A stretch of 64,000 nt of DNA from Angiostrongylus vasorum (Eukaryota; Nematoda; Chromadorea; Rhabditida; Metastrongylidae), in contig JADANN010000068.1 of assembly GCA_018806985.1 (NCBI GenBank), positions 310,001-374,000 of the forward strand, written 5' to 3'. The translations under genes were made by a program, and so were the position numbers. The notes under the pieces are model-generated. The model had not been told where the DNA came from and did no database searches. It was given only the letters and a program-made list of their open reading frames with translations. Shown piece after piece: positions 43,367-55,124 of the stretch (its first letter is position 1; every line of letters begins with the position of its first letter).

Positions 43367-43644
43367 GGGGCGCGTGTAGCGCAGTGGATAGAGGTGCCCT
43401 GCATAAATATGGGGTCAATCCGGCGCCCTATTCCCACCATATCTTCCACTTCTCCGGGGTCGGCAAAATGGTACCAGACTTTTCTTCGAGGGTAGCAGCA
43501 CTGGCTCGATGCATCGGTGGACCATCTCGACTCATTCTAAAGGCCAGATATGCATTCAATCACCCCAACCATGCCACGAATGGAGTGGAATGCATGGCGC
43601 GTATCCCTCAGGGACTGATCAAAATCGAGAGATTTATCTTTTTG
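43367..43644 (+). repeat. SINE-A copy with 14-bp TSD
   Basis: A box TAGCGCAGTGG. The B box is degenerate. Flanks TAGTACCGTTACAA (43353-43366) and TAGTACCGTTTGAA (43645-43658) are a TSD with two mismatches. Confidence 0.88.
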
Positions 43645-43658
43645 TAGTACCGTTTGAA

Positions 43659-44380
43659 TTGCAAAAATACTCCGCCAACTGGGCAGAATTTTCCCTTTTC
43701 TGGAAACCGGTTAAAGTCGCTACGCAGGCGGCTCATATTTCATTTCTTCAAATGTCTGACGTAAACGACTATAATTAAAAAGAAAGAAAGAATAGACGAA
43801 AGAGTTTGACATAATGAACCACTGAGAAAATCACACGCAAATTTAGCGGAAAATCGATTGAGTAAGTAGTACCGTAATCATAGGTGTGCAGCATTATATT
43901 ACTAAAGCAGCGGGATTTGTGTAGAAATTTCTGTTAAAAAATGACGAGTACTGAAAGTACGGTCGATTCTTGTGAATGTGAGTTTTGGTCGAAGACACTA
44001 GTAAAGAAAGCAAAGACTCAAAGGTTTTTGATCCTAGAAGGGAACAAAATAGCGCGGAAGAGTCATGTGACCCTTTTGCTGGATGAAAAAAGACGGCCAG
44101 AAACTGTTTTTAATCGACGTAGTTTCCTTCATTGATAAACTAACAGGAAGGTTTTATAGAAATTTTATTATGGGGCACCGCTCGAATGACGTGAACTGAC
44201 TTCTCGGTGCTCTCTTGTTTAGGACGGGTAATGAACTACTGCCATCCAATTTAATCTACCGATCTGCTTCCATTCTGGCAATGCATCTTGCAGAAAACCA
44301 CTTTTATACTAGTTGGCACCTGGGAGGACAAAGACAATGATCTTATAATCTTAACCGTTTTGTTCACTGCCTACATTTTT
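43659..44380. other. No recognisable gene
   Basis: A 64-codon frame at 43941-44135 (KKAKTQRFLILEGNKIARKS) has no recognisable family. Confidence 0.35.
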
Positions 44381-44418
44381 TTTCAATGGCAGGGTATGTT
44401 GCGAAATATAACATCAAT

Positions 44419-44722
44419 GATGCTGAGATATTTGCAAAACTCCGGACCGCAGGTGTCTGCGGTGGGGAACGAACGCGCCATTGCTCTTTCCGAGGGAGTA
44501 ACGCTTTCACCACCTCACCAAGCGGGTTCTTCGTTTCGCCTGTCTCTTAGCTAGTTTTCTATCTTCTGATTCGGTAGATCGATAGAACTAGCTGAGAGAC
44601 ATGCGAAACGAAGGACCCGCCTGGTGTGGTGGTGAACGCGTTACTCCTCGGAAAGGACAATAGCGCGTTTGTTCCTCACCGTAGACACCTGCGGTCCGGA
44701 ATTTTGCAAATATCTCAGCATC
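44419..44722. repeat. SINE-C head-to-head palindrome (long hairpin)
   Basis: The left arm 44419-44563 and right arm 44581-44722 are SINE-C halves in opposite orientation, about 90 percent complementary by eye. A 17-nt spacer separates them. Transcribed or single-stranded, this would fold into one hairpin of about 140 bp. Confidence 0.92.
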
Positions 44723-44739
44723 ACTGAAATGATCTTATA

Positions 44740-45150
44740 GAACGTTGAGCCACCGTAATCCATTGTGTGAGTTAGCTATGTATTCAATGGCCCTAGGAAC
44801 TACGAACTGAGTCGAAAGCATAGAACATCGTTTACGGATTGATGAACAAAGAACGCTCAGTTCACCATTGATGACAACGACTGTTGTTCTGCTAGACGGC
44901 TAAAATTCAGAAATCTTTCAAAAACTTAACTGTATTAGAAACAACATCGGAAACAACACGCGGTCGTCTTCGCTATGATTTCAGAAATGAGCACGGTAAT
45001 GTAAGACAGTTGGATAACCATCTGCAGAAAATGTTCTGCCTCTTCAAAACAACGCCGCAACGGATTTTTTGTTGTAAAAGACATCGCATTGCTGATGAAA
45101 TACTTTCTGCTAACGATTTCTACTAACTGAATTAGTCTGAATCTATACTT
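44740..45150. other. No recognisable gene
   Basis: No supported feature. Confidence 0.4.
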
Positions 45151-45370
45151 GGATATTTGGAAACATGGATGCCGGTCTTCACTGGTTGTGCGCGGCCCAG
45201 CATAATTTCCATTGTTTCGGAGTTTTGCTGGTCCAGTCGTTGTAGTTACATGGAGTACCGAGGTCGGCTTAACAAAGTCTGCCAACGCACAGACTCCACC
45301 ACAGGCAGTCGTAGCCCTTGTGGATCAGAGGGAGATTTGCCACCACGCGACTGGTTTGATACCAGGACGG
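45150..45370 (-). repeat. Element E copy
   Basis: The reverse complement shows CTCGGTACTCCATGTAAC, GCAAAACTCCGAAACAATGG and ATGCTGGGCCGCGCACAACC of the family. Confidence 0.75.
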
Positions 45371-45514
45371 TGAGACTGTTGTTGATCCTGACCCTGGCAT
45401 TGGTTTACTTTTGTGAATTTATACACACAACAAATAAATAAAAAAATAGTGAAGTTAAGCCATATACTAAAGTGATAATGATTACGACGATGATAATGAT
45501 AATGATCCAATACC

Positions 45515-45750
45515 AGGATCCACCACCGTCCTGGCATCAAAGTCGCATGATGGCAAATCTCGCTCTGATCCACAAGGGCTGCGTCTCCCTGTGGTGGTGA
45601 AGGCTTGGGCCAGCCAGACCTTGACCAGGCTGACCTCGGGATTCCAGGGAACCACAATGGGTTAACCAGCAAATCTCCGAAAAATGGAGATTATGCTGGG
45701 GGCCCGCACAAGCAGTGAGGACGGGCCATCCAAATATCAAGCAAATAATG
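45515..45750 (+). repeat. Element E copy
   Basis: CTCTGATCCACAAGGGCTGC, CTCGGGATTCCAGGGAACC and tail GCTGGGGGCCCGCACAAGC followed by ATAATG repeats. It forms an inverted pair with 45150-45370. Confidence 0.8.
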
Positions 45751-45830
45751 ATAATGATAATAACAACGGTAATAATGGCAATAATAACATTAATCTAAAA
45801 AATAACAATAATACTAACAATATTATCGAC
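45751..45830. repeat. AAT/ATG-type microsatellite
   Basis: TAATGATAATGATAATAACA units extend the tail of the preceding element. Confidence 0.85.
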
Positions 45831-46329
45831 GTGAAATTATTTTCTAGTTTTCTTGACTCTTGGATCAGACGCTATGCGTGACTGGATGGAGGTTCAGCCG
45901 CTTCCAAGATTTTCGTTCAAAGATCAATTGAAATTCAAACGAAAAGTAATTCGAAAAAAAAGCACGATTGGGTTGTAACAGATAAAATCCAAAGAAGGAA
46001 ATCACAAGACAAAGGAAGTGGAGATTGGAATTGAAATAAACAGTCTACAATAGAGTAATACGAGGGACAAATTTAAGGCAGAAACAATTGAACTGGATGA
46101 TAAAAAGGCGCAACAGAAGGAATAAATAAAGCGAAACAAAATATGCCGGTCATAACATAGCTATTTATATTAGGAACTAATTTTTAATTCCTGTCAAGGG
46201 AAGGTATTGGGTTTGCCGGAAATCAATCTCCGATTTCAACCTGTATTTTCAAAGTGACTTATCTCATCACAGACTAAACTTCACCAACATAATGTTAACG
46301 TTTTTTTTTACCTTACTGCCTCTTACAAT
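45831..46329. other. No recognisable gene
   Basis: A-rich spacer with no supported feature. Confidence 0.4.
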
Positions 46330-46605
46330 TCTTCATGGTAGGGTATTGCGCGCTGAAACAACCACAATGATGCTGAGATATTTGCAAAACTCCGAACCGC
46401 AGGTGTCTGCGGTGCGGAACGAACACGCCATCACCCTTTCCGAGGGTTAACACATTCACCACCACACCTTTCAGTTAGTTCTATCGATCAGCGCCATCTC
46501 CAATCACCCATCAACGGGATTGATCCAGGAGCCAAAAAGAGCAACGAACCCAGTTAAGCTGAGGCTATAAACGAAATCACAATGTTTAATAACACATTTA
46601 CTCCA
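46330..46605 (-). repeat. SINE-C copy
   Basis: Nearly complete: GGTAGGGTATTGCGCG, GATGCTGAGATATTTGCAAA, ATCACCCATCAACGGGATTG and CAGTTAAGCTGAGGC. Confidence 0.85.
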
Positions 46606-47750
46606 AGGAGAAGCAAATCCTCTTATACCAGTTGCAAAAAATTCCCGAGCTTTTCAGAGACGATGGAGTCAGCAAGAGCAGTTGCGGCCTCAGATTGGTT
46701 TTTAAAGCATTTTCCTTCACAGCGAAGTTCATTAGATGCTTGAAGAAATGGTACTCAGTATGAAAGAGGCCTCGCGACTTTTTGTGGACTAGGCAGAGTT
46801 TCGTACCACGTCTCGTTAAACTTCTGCAGCGTCGGTAGTTCGACATGTTTCCTACGTTATTGTAGAGAAGAGTGGTAGCTTTCTGTCGACCACTGGACAA
46901 GCAACTGAAGCTTGTGGTACGATGCGTCGATTTGCTATATGTACTTTTTCTGCTGTGATCGCTTCACCCGAATCTAAGAAGCTGTGATAAATGAAACCGG
47001 CTGCAAACTACCAAATATCAGCGTACCCTTCTGCTGCTGCAATTTCGGGGCTCAAATAAGTGAGACGACTTCACTCGGTTATTACAGAAGAATCACTTCT
47101 CATCGCATGTCACAACACGGTCGAAAAATGAGTGGTTCTGTTTGGACAAAAAGAAGCGCCGGCAATGCCTCAAAGCAGCGATTTCCTTGATTGCCATCCA
47201 AATCCACCGTTTTTCTTGATGAGCAAATACGAGGTTGTTATTATAGTATTTATTAATGCACAGTAGCTAACGTTTCGGCGGTTTCGCTTCCTTCAGAGCC
47301 GCTTTGCTCTTCTTAAGGGCTGTAGATGGTATTGAGATTTTTTCACACATACACGGTGTTAGCTCAATAAGAAAAACAATTAATTACAACGACGAGGTTA
47401 AGAGAAAGTCGGTCTTGGGATCTGAGACTCAGGAGAGAGAGAGAAAGTCATTAAGACGTTTCGGCACCCATTTTTTGGGCTTCTTCGACTTTATAATTAT
47501 CATTAGATGATCCAAAACAGATAAGATGCTTACAGAGAGTTCTACTGCCGGTATTTTGGAACTGTTGTACGGGCATCTGCTTACAAGAAACTTCATTCAT
47601 CGTCGTCGCTAGCAGAACGACGTCCGCGACCTCCTTTATCTCAAACGGTGAATTTGTCTCGAGGAAATGTTAACGTATTCTTTGTTCCAGATGTCGTTAA
47701 TGTTTCGAGCCGTTCGTGCTACGCACGTTGAGTTCAAATTTATAAAGCTA
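46606..47750 (-). mobile_element. Second mariner-type remnant
   Basis: The minus frame at 46598-46900 codes TEYHFFKHLMNFAVKENA, the C-terminal YHFFKHL block of mariner transposases. Related sequence continues to 47215 and again at 47575-47750, around PLE fragments. Frames are broken and no catalytic triad can be assembled. Confidence 0.72.
47222..47515 (-). mobile_element. PLE 3'-end fragments inside mariner
   Basis: Two terminal motifs: CTAACGTTTCGGCGGTTTCG near 47267 and AAGACGTTTCGGCACCC near 47453. Mariner sequence lies on both sides. Confidence 0.6.
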
Positions 47751-47998
47751 AAAGGAATAAAGCTCTCGGCGTTGATCAATCGCTGAGGGATGTGATATGC
47801 ATTCGACTTCATTAAGCATCGCTGGAGGTGACTGAATGCATATCTGGCCTTTACAATGACTAACGGTGGCCTACCGACTTATCCAGCCACTTCTGCGATC
47901 TCGGAAGCATGGTAGGCTTGGTGTGCCACGAGCGCGGAGAGCGATCCCACGTGTGGGGTGCAAGGCACCTCCGACCATTGCGCCACACGCGCCCACTT
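47751..47998 (-). repeat. SINE-A copy
   Basis: Tail GGAATAAAGC at the left, head CATTGCGCCACACGCGCCC at the right, with a deletion in the central domain. Confidence 0.85.
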
Positions 47999-48252
47999 TC
48001 AATTTCATTGAAGTATAAACTATCAAGAGAAGAAATTTGAGTAAAATTAGTTATGAAAAAAATTCAGAGGACACATAGAGATTGTTTTGTGGAAATTGTT
48101 GTCTTGACATCTAAAATTCTAGCCTTCAATGTCTTTACAAAACAATTTGCTCTGTGATTAAACTAAACGAAACCACAGTGCATAAAATGAGCTTTGCAGT
48201 ATTTCAAAACCGACTTTGCTTTAACCTCAATATGACCAATCAATACGTATTC

Positions 48253-48440
48253 ATTCTTTGATCAGCTTACACGAAGTTGGTAAATAGATTTATTTCGGCT
48301 AACGTCTGGACGTCTTCATCTTCATCGGAGCCGATGATCTTAGTCGATGGTCCACAGTCTCTGATGAACACGAAGACGTCAAAACGTTAGCCGAAATAAA
48401 TATATTTACCAACCTCGTGCAAGCTTATCAAAGAAAGAAT
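48253..48440. mobile_element. PLE-3 ends in inverted arrangement
   Basis: Left arm (about 48253-48323) and right arm (about 48371-48440) are reverse complements: TATTTCGGCTAACGT against ACGTTAGCCGAAATA, with flanking AAGCTTATCAAAGAAAGAAT. The right arm carries CTGATGA and an AACGTTAGC end like the hammerhead core. Confidence 0.75.
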
Positions 48441-48449
48441 ACCCATTGA

Positions 48450-49535
48450 GCTTTGCAATGATATACAGTAGTACGGAATTCTAACGAAGGAAATTGCTAT
48501 AGCATATAGAAGAAAAATGAAACTGGGAAACGAACATTAATTTCCAAGCAACGTAGTAAAAAGCAAGATGAAAGAATTGAAAACGGCTGGCTTCTACTTA
48601 ATCATCGGGGGAAGATGTGGAATTCTGAGAACTAAAATCCTGGGAAAACTCTGCTAATATTGATTATTTTTTAGTTTACCTTCTATGGTTTTGGTTGCAA
48701 TTTATTAAAAGCAGTTTGTCTGAGATGTTACAGCATCCTCTGTTCCCAACCATATTTTTGAAAACAGTCTGCAATTTTAAAATCTTTTTACAATTTTTTG
48801 TGGACCTCAAATATTTGAAGTACGATGATAGCGGAATTGATCCTTTAAAAAGCCAGTGGCTTCCCACTATGCTTTGAATCGGACCCAAACGGTGATGCAT
48901 TTGTTAGTTGGGAAAGAAACCCCTCAAAAAAGCGGAAGGGATTGACAAGTGTCGGAAGACAAGGATGGGAATGGTAGATGTAAGATGATCGGTTGAGGAT
49001 TTCGCAGTGATCGGATTGGGCCTAAGGGCATCAATCATCTATGTAAAGCGGCAGTTGCCGTAGTGTTCTGCCATCGGTGATGGCTCATCACCCCTTAGCT
49101 TCACCCTTGATTACCCAACTTACTTCAAGGAAATGATTTATGGAGTAAACAGACAGACCTGCATCATTATCAAATCACTCTATCAATGTCATGACGACTC
49201 ATAAGAAAAACGCCGATACGAGGCGAACACTCTATCAAACACTCATTTCAAATGATTAATTAGTGATTAAATCCAGATTAGACGGATTCTTTTCGACAGT
49301 ATTTGGCAATAGTCGAATTCATCGAAGGTTAGAAGTAGTCGAGTGCTTTCCATTACCGTCAGTAAAGGCGTTAATCTATTTGATTGAGGATTTACTTCCA
49401 AAAAAGAGACTTGGGTTTTTCAATGACTGAAAGAATCAGAAACGGCTAAAAAACTGGTGCAGTAAGATATCATCACAGCTCAACAACGACACTACAGAGC
49501 TACTGCCTCATATTCAAGACGTAATTACTTGTGAG
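48450..49535. other. No recognisable gene
   Basis: Overlapping short frames at 48676-48900 show no motif, and I see no repeat of the families above. Confidence 0.4.
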
Positions 49536-49812
49536 GGGGCGCATGTGGCGCAGTGGTCGGAGGCGCCCTGTAACACACACGTGGAATCGGTCCCAGCGCC
49601 CATGGTCCACCAAGTCTTCCATCCCTCCGAGGGCGGCAAATTGGTATCGGACTTGCCTGGAAGGATAGCGGCACTGACTCTATACAACGGTAGGCCACCA
49701 CGAATCATTGAAAAGGCCAGATATGCATTCAATCACCTCCAACGATACTTAATAAAGTCGAATGCACGGCGCATCCATCAGGGATTGATCAACGCCGAGA
49801 GCTTTATGCTTT
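49536..49812 (+). repeat. SINE-A copy
   Basis: Full copy: TGGCGCAGTGG, GGAATCGGTCCC, GGCGGCAAATTGGTATCGGA and the complete 3' block GATTGATCAACGCCGAGAGC. Confidence 0.9.
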
Positions 49813-50034
49813 AACTATTAGTGACTGATTCGTCATTTGGAACGTAATACGTGAACTTCGCCACTGAATCACACTAATGTTAGTGGAAGCGCCCATAGCA
49901 AAATAGAACAGTTTTGACCTAATATGTTAATGCTTTGATAGCGTCAATTAAGCTATAACTCAGTTCGTACACGTGACAATTTCGCTATCGTTGAAGAGCT
50001 TTAGATAGCTAAAACTGCAACTTTTTCTTTGTTT

Positions 50035-50155
50035 CAACGATGATGAGATATTTACAAAACTCCGTACCGCAGGTGTCTCCGGTGGGAAACGAACGCGCTA
50101 TTACCCCTTCCGGAGGCTTACGCGCTAACACCACACCACGCGGGTCCTTCGCAAT
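50035..50155 (-). repeat. SINE-C half, left member of an inverted pair
   Basis: GATGATGAGATATTTACAAA to CGCGGGTCCTTCG. It fuses directly to a plus-strand SINE-C. Confidence 0.82.
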
Positions 50156-50510
50156 ATACCCTGCCATTAAAAAAAAGTGGGCAGCAAATAATAAGTTAAA
50201 ATTGCGATTATAACTACAGCCTTAGCTTAATTAAGTTCCTGGCGATTTGGGCTCCCTAGATCAATTCCGTTGACGGGGTGGTTGCTGATGGCGTTGATTG
50301 ACAGAACTAGCTGCGAGACAGGCGAAACGAAGGACTCGCGTGGCATAGTGGAGAATGCGTTAGCCCCCGGGAAGGGTAATAGTTTCGTTCCCCACCGCAG
50401 ACACCTGCGGCCCAGAATTCTGCAAATATGTCAGCATCATTGAAGTTATATTTTGCAATGCACCCTGCCATTAAAAAGAGTAGGCAGCAAATAATAGGTT
50501 AAAACTTTCT
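50156..50510 (+). repeat. SINE-C copy, right member
   Basis: Starts with a 3' piece (CAATATACCCTGCCATT), then a whole unit through CGTTGACGGGGTGGTTGC and TTTCGTTCCCCACCGCAG to GTAGGCAGCAAATAATAGG. Confidence 0.85.
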
Positions 50511-50794
50511 TTCTTTACTGGAGAATTAACGCTGTGCGCCCATACCGCAATAATTGGAAAGGATTAGGCAAACTATTTCCCAATAACATCAAAGCTTAGA
50601 GGTGGTTTTTCCATTTGGAACCTTCATAACCCTTTAGTTAGTGAGGTAGTGCTTCTCAATGTTTACGGCACAATCTTGGCTGAGGATATTCCTGGGCATC
50701 GAAAGGCTATGTACAGCCGTGGAAAAGGAGTGTGACACCCTGGAAGACCGATTAAGACCAAACCAAGAATGTTCTAACCTTTATTTACTCCCTT

Positions 50795-51075
50795 CTTATT
50801 TTCTATGACAGGGTGTAATATGAAATGGAACGATGAGAATGCTGAGACATGAGCAAAATATAGAGCCTCAGCTGGGCTTCGAGCCCGCGATTACCTTAGT
50901 CAATGGTTCGCGTGTTATCCACAGCGCCAACCGAGGTCTTTCATTTGCCTTTCTCTCAGCCAGTTTCCTTGGAATAGGCATGAAAACCGGTTGAGCTAAA
51001 GCTGTAGTCAAAATCAAAATGTTTCAATTTTTATTTACTGCCTATTCTTTCTTCATGGCTGGGCGTAATGTTTAA
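50795..51075 (-). repeat. SINE-C, diverged subfamily
   Basis: CTATGACAGGGTGTAATATG, then GGGCTTCGAGCCCGCGATTA, to TTTACTGCCTATTCTTTC. Confidence 0.72.
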
Positions 51076-51084
51076 TTAAAGCCT

Positions 51085-52240
51085 TGGATTTAAATTCTGT
51101 TCCTAGCTCTGATTTCTGTCGACTGTGAAAAAAGCATTTGACAGCATCGAAACGAGTGCAATAATGTCACCCCTCGTCGACGAACGAGTGATCGGTCCTA
51201 CATAAGAACTCTATCTGACTATTATTGAAAATGCAACACGAAAGCGCGAAAACCATCGACATCTTACCATAACCATCGAAAAAAGGGGGTTTGACAAGGC
51301 GACACCATACCGCCAAAGCTGCTCACTGTCGCATTGCAGTGGATAATTAAACCACTCGACTTTGGCAAGAATATTGATGGAGAATTTTTCATAAAATCGT
51401 GGCTTTGCTGATAACATTACAATTTTTTTTTAAGATTCACCAACGAAGCACAACGATGACCCGCGCACATAACGAAGCAAGAGAAAAGATCGGAGTACGC
51501 ATAAAGAGGAGAAGATCCAATTCATGGGAAAAACCCATGGTGCTAAGGTAAACAAATCGAACTGGATGGTCCTCTGATTGAAGATACCACTTCGTACGAA
51601 TATCTTCGGCGTCATACGAACATGGAAAACGACATGAAAGAAAAAAATTGGACAAAAGCAGGAGATCAGCTCTGGGCGCATTCGGGTCTCTCAAGAAAGC
51701 TGTCAACAAAAGAATTGGCCCAAAAATCCGTACTCACCTATTCGACTCAACGGTCCTCCCAGCGCTTTATTATACAGCAGATACGTAGGCTGATAGTTCA
51801 ACCATGTCAAGAATCTGCGACGTATTCTGGTACATCAACCACATCAAGGATGCTGTGCACCACTCACAGACTGCGAACGACGCCTTCTGAAATACAACCG
51901 AGACACACAGCATCTAGCCAGAATTCGAAGCTCTGATTTTCAAAAACTACCTTGTCTTCGAGGTAGAAGAAACACACATCGACAGCGAAACACAGATGGG
52001 CGGGGCATATAACGAGAAGAATAAAAAAGCAGATGGGACGGAATGAGTTGTGAAGCGGAATCCACCAGAAATCAGGCATCTCCTAGGATGACCACCTAGA
52101 GGTTGCGCGGACGTGTTGGCATCTGAGATCAAACAGCTGTGTTCACAGTTCCAAAAATTTTTGCAGATCACGGTGTGAGACTCGCAGATCACTATGCTTG
52201 AATCGAATGACCACCACTGCACAGTCTGACAGGCCTTCCA
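51085..52240 (+). mobile_element. RTE-2 3' half, decayed
   Basis: Begins in the RT palm (GTGAAAAAAGCATTTGACAG, coding EKAFDS) and ends in the C-terminal region (GGCCTTCCACGAAGAAATGG). The FADD block is reduced to FADN-like sequence near 51404-51415. 5' truncation is normal for LINEs. Confidence 0.85.
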
Positions 52241-52554
52241 CGAAGAAATGGCTGCGGCCATGAAAGAGTTGAACCTCTTGTATTGTGAAAACTAGTCGGT
52301 GCACAGGCTTAAATCAAGGTGCTTCTCTTTCAACAAGTTCACATTACTTCTTGACCATAACATTTTGACGAGCCTTTGTAGTCTATCGGTGTTCCTAACA
52401 GAGATTTAAACCGAAGATGGCTGGTGAATTGGTGATCTCAGCTATGCTTACGAAAAGCAGCTATGAACGGTGGAGTGGAACCGGTTGATATAAAAGCATG
52501 AAAGAGACGTAGAAATACATTTCAACTATCACACGAAATAAGGAGGAAAGCTAA
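52241..52554. other. No recognisable gene
   Basis: No supported feature. Confidence 0.4.
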
Positions 52555-52714
52555 TATTGAACCGTTTAGAAACAAATGAGCGTTTTCATCTATATTATTT
52601 AAAATGTAACAACTTGCTTCAAACAAAACTTTGTTAGTCACAACAAAAAGTTTGAATCTACACGTTTTTGTCAAGAAGAAACAAACTTATTTGTCTTACA
52701 ATATCAAGCCTTTA

Positions 52715-53215
52715 TTTGACGGGTGATTGCTTATGGCACTGATCGATAGAAAAACTATCTGAGGGACATGCTAAAATGGAAGACCCTCATGGCGTGATGT
52801 GAAGGCATTAGCCCTGGAAAGCGTAATAGCGCGTTCGTTCCCCTACCGCAGACACCTGCGGTCCGGAGTTTTGCAAATATTTCAGCATCATTGCGGTTGT
52901 ATTTCATATAATACCCTGTCGTGAAAAAATTGTAGTAGGCACCAAATAAAAGGTTAACATTGTGATTAGCCACAGCCTCAGCTTAACTGGGTTCAATGCC
53001 CACTTGGGCTCTCCAGATCAATCCCGTTGACGGGTTATTGCTGATGGCAGTGACCCGATACAAAAACTAGCTGATAGACAGGGGAAACGAAGAATCGGCA
53101 TGGTGTGGTGGTGAATGCGTTAGTCCCGGGAAAAGGTGATACCGCGCACACTCCCCACCGCAGACACTTGCGGTCTGGAGTTTTGCCAATATTTCACCAT
53201 AATTGTGGTTCTATT
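52715..53215 (+). repeat. SINE-C tandem dimer in mariner
   Basis: Two units in the same orientation. Each has GACGGGT(G)ATTGCT, the tRNA-like boxes and TTTTGC(A/C)AATATTTCA. The first ends with AAATAAAAGGTTAAC at about 52950 and the second starts there. Confidence 0.85.
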
Positions 53216-53287
53216 TCTTTAAGTTGCATAAAATTCTGGAGTTCTGGAAGCGTTGAATATGTTGAAGGAAATTTTTTGCGTCATCGT

Positions 53288-53575
53288 AGTTGGCGGGAGC
53301 TTGTGGCGCAGTGGTCAGGGGCACCCTGGAACACACACGTGGAATCGATCCTCGTTACCATGGCCCACCAAGCCTTCCATCGCTTCGGGACCGGCAACTT
53401 TGTACCAGACTTGTTTGGGAAGGATAGCAGCACTGGCTCGATACAACGGTAGGCCACCGCGAGTCATTGTAAAGGCCAGATGTGCATCCAGTCACCTCCA
53501 AACAATGCTTAATGAAGTCGAATGCATGGCGCATCCCTTAGGGATTGATCACCGCCGAGACCTTTATCTCTTGTT
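53288..53575 (+). repeat. SINE-A copy in mariner
   Basis: A box TGGCGCAGTGG, B-box-like GGAATCGATCC. Flanks ATCGTAGTTGG and ATCGTGCTTGG suggest an imperfect TSD. Confidence 0.88.
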
Positions 53576-53752
53576 TTTTTATCGTGCTTGGTTAAGCATT
53601 TCTCGCGCAAAATGTTGTAAAGGTGCTTGAAGAAGTCTGATGAATATGGCGGATGAGGCAAAGTTTCGAAGACGAACTCGTTCAACTTCTGCAGCGCTGG
53701 TTCCGCAACGTGAGGCCGGGCGTTGTAGTTGAGAAGGATTGGTCATTTTCTG

Positions 53753-53953
53753 TTAAGTTTTTTGCTTCTGTTCTGCTGTTCTTGCTGGAGTTTGCAGCGC
53801 ATTTCCCCGATTTGTTGGCAATAGTTCTCTGCCATAACCTTTTTCGTTCGGATTCAAAAGGCTATGATGAAACAGGCCGGTTGCAGACCACCAAACAGTC
53901 ACCATTACCTTTTTTTTGGTGCAGTTTTGGCTTTGAGAAGTGCTGTGGAGCAT
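53753..53953 (-). pseudogene. Mariner transposase fragment
   Basis: Codes KKKVMVTVWWSATGLFHHSL, the conserved block before the second catalytic Asp in Hsmar1/irritans-type mariners. A frame break follows in NPNEKGYGREL. More transposase sequence lies in other frames up to about 54400. Confidence 0.85.
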
Positions 53954-54749
53954 GACTGCAATCCAGACACTGAGCTGAGCTTAGTTGGTTGTCGTACAGA
54001 ATCCTCATGTCGCACGTCACGATTCGATCTAGAAAGGGGTCGTTTTTTGTTGCGCAGAATTAGTGCAAACAATACTTCAAAACGAGGATTTTTTAAAAAT
54101 ATCGTTTAATTCGTGCGGCACCTATTGTTCACCTTTTTTGTCCTTCCCATGCGATTGAAGTGGGTGGAAATTGTTTCTGTGCTTGCGCCAAGCTGTTCTA
54201 CAGGGTCTGGAACAGTTGTTCGCGTATTTGTTTCCATTAGCGACCTCAATTCGTCGTCTTCAAGTTTAGTTCACTGGGACGTAAGCGGCCTTTCCTATTT
54301 TCGTGGTCGAAATCACCGGTTACGAATTTCTGGAACCACGTTCGCACTGTTGATTCACCAACAGTACCTTCACCTCAAACTTTATTAATGTTTCGAGCCA
54401 TCTCTACTGCACCGCGACCGAGTCTGAACTCATAAAAGTTTTTTAAAAATTCGTTTTTTGACATTTGAAACTGCAATGCTCAAAATTGGCAAAAAAAATT
54501 AACTTTTAAAGAATATAAAGACATATTTGAAAAAAGCGTAAAATCGTCTTTCCAATAAAATGTAATATACGAAGAATGTTTTATTAGTAAAAAAATACGT
54601 TAAATCAATAAATGTTTTAAAACGCTCATTTATTTCCGAACAGTCTAATGACACCAACGTTAGACAATGGGCTGCAAAAGTCTCAAATTTAGAAGAGCGG
54701 TGCTTCTATTAAAAAATGGGTAAGAATTTATTCCCGCACATTTTTGACA

Positions 54750-54900
54750 TGTGCCAAGATGACGGTGATAACGCTTATGATAGTGACACTGGCAGCGGTG
54801 ACAATGTTGGCGATGATAACGCTGATGCTAACCCCTAGTGATAATGACAATGATTATGGTGATAATGAAAGCGATAATGATAATGCCATAGATAATCATG
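54750..54900. repeat. GATAAT-type microsatellite
   Basis: Irregular GATAATGA and GATAACGC units, open on the plus strand for an Asp/Asn-rich chance peptide. Confidence 0.8.
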
Positions 54901-55124
54901 GTTTTGTCGGAGTTCAAGAAAACACTGTGAGAATACCAGAAGAAAGTGACTATCATAAAATTCAGAGAATCCCTTCAATGATATTTTATTTTCCTGTGAA
55001 ACAATCCAAAAGAAAAATCACTTCCCTGGCTTAAGTATCTTGCATAACAAGGGCAATATTTACATTTACACAATTGTTTAATGAAAAAAAAGTGCAAACA
55101 CAATGAAATGTAATCTGTCTGTGC

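Larger units (their letters stand above)
52555..54655 (-). mobile_element. Mariner element with nested SINE-C and SINE-A
   Basis: TIR-like ends GAAACAAATGAGCGTTTT (left) and AAAACGCTCATTTATTTC (right). Mariner sequence at 52555-52700, 53220-53287 and 53576-54655 is separated by a SINE-C dimer and a SINE-A. The minus strand keeps transposase motifs, but the frame is broken. Confidence 0.85.

Noticed and set aside
54744..55034. Asp/Asn-rich 96-codon frame
   Set aside because: It is generated by the GATAAT microsatellite. Only the following Cys-rich segment was kept, as a weak candidate.
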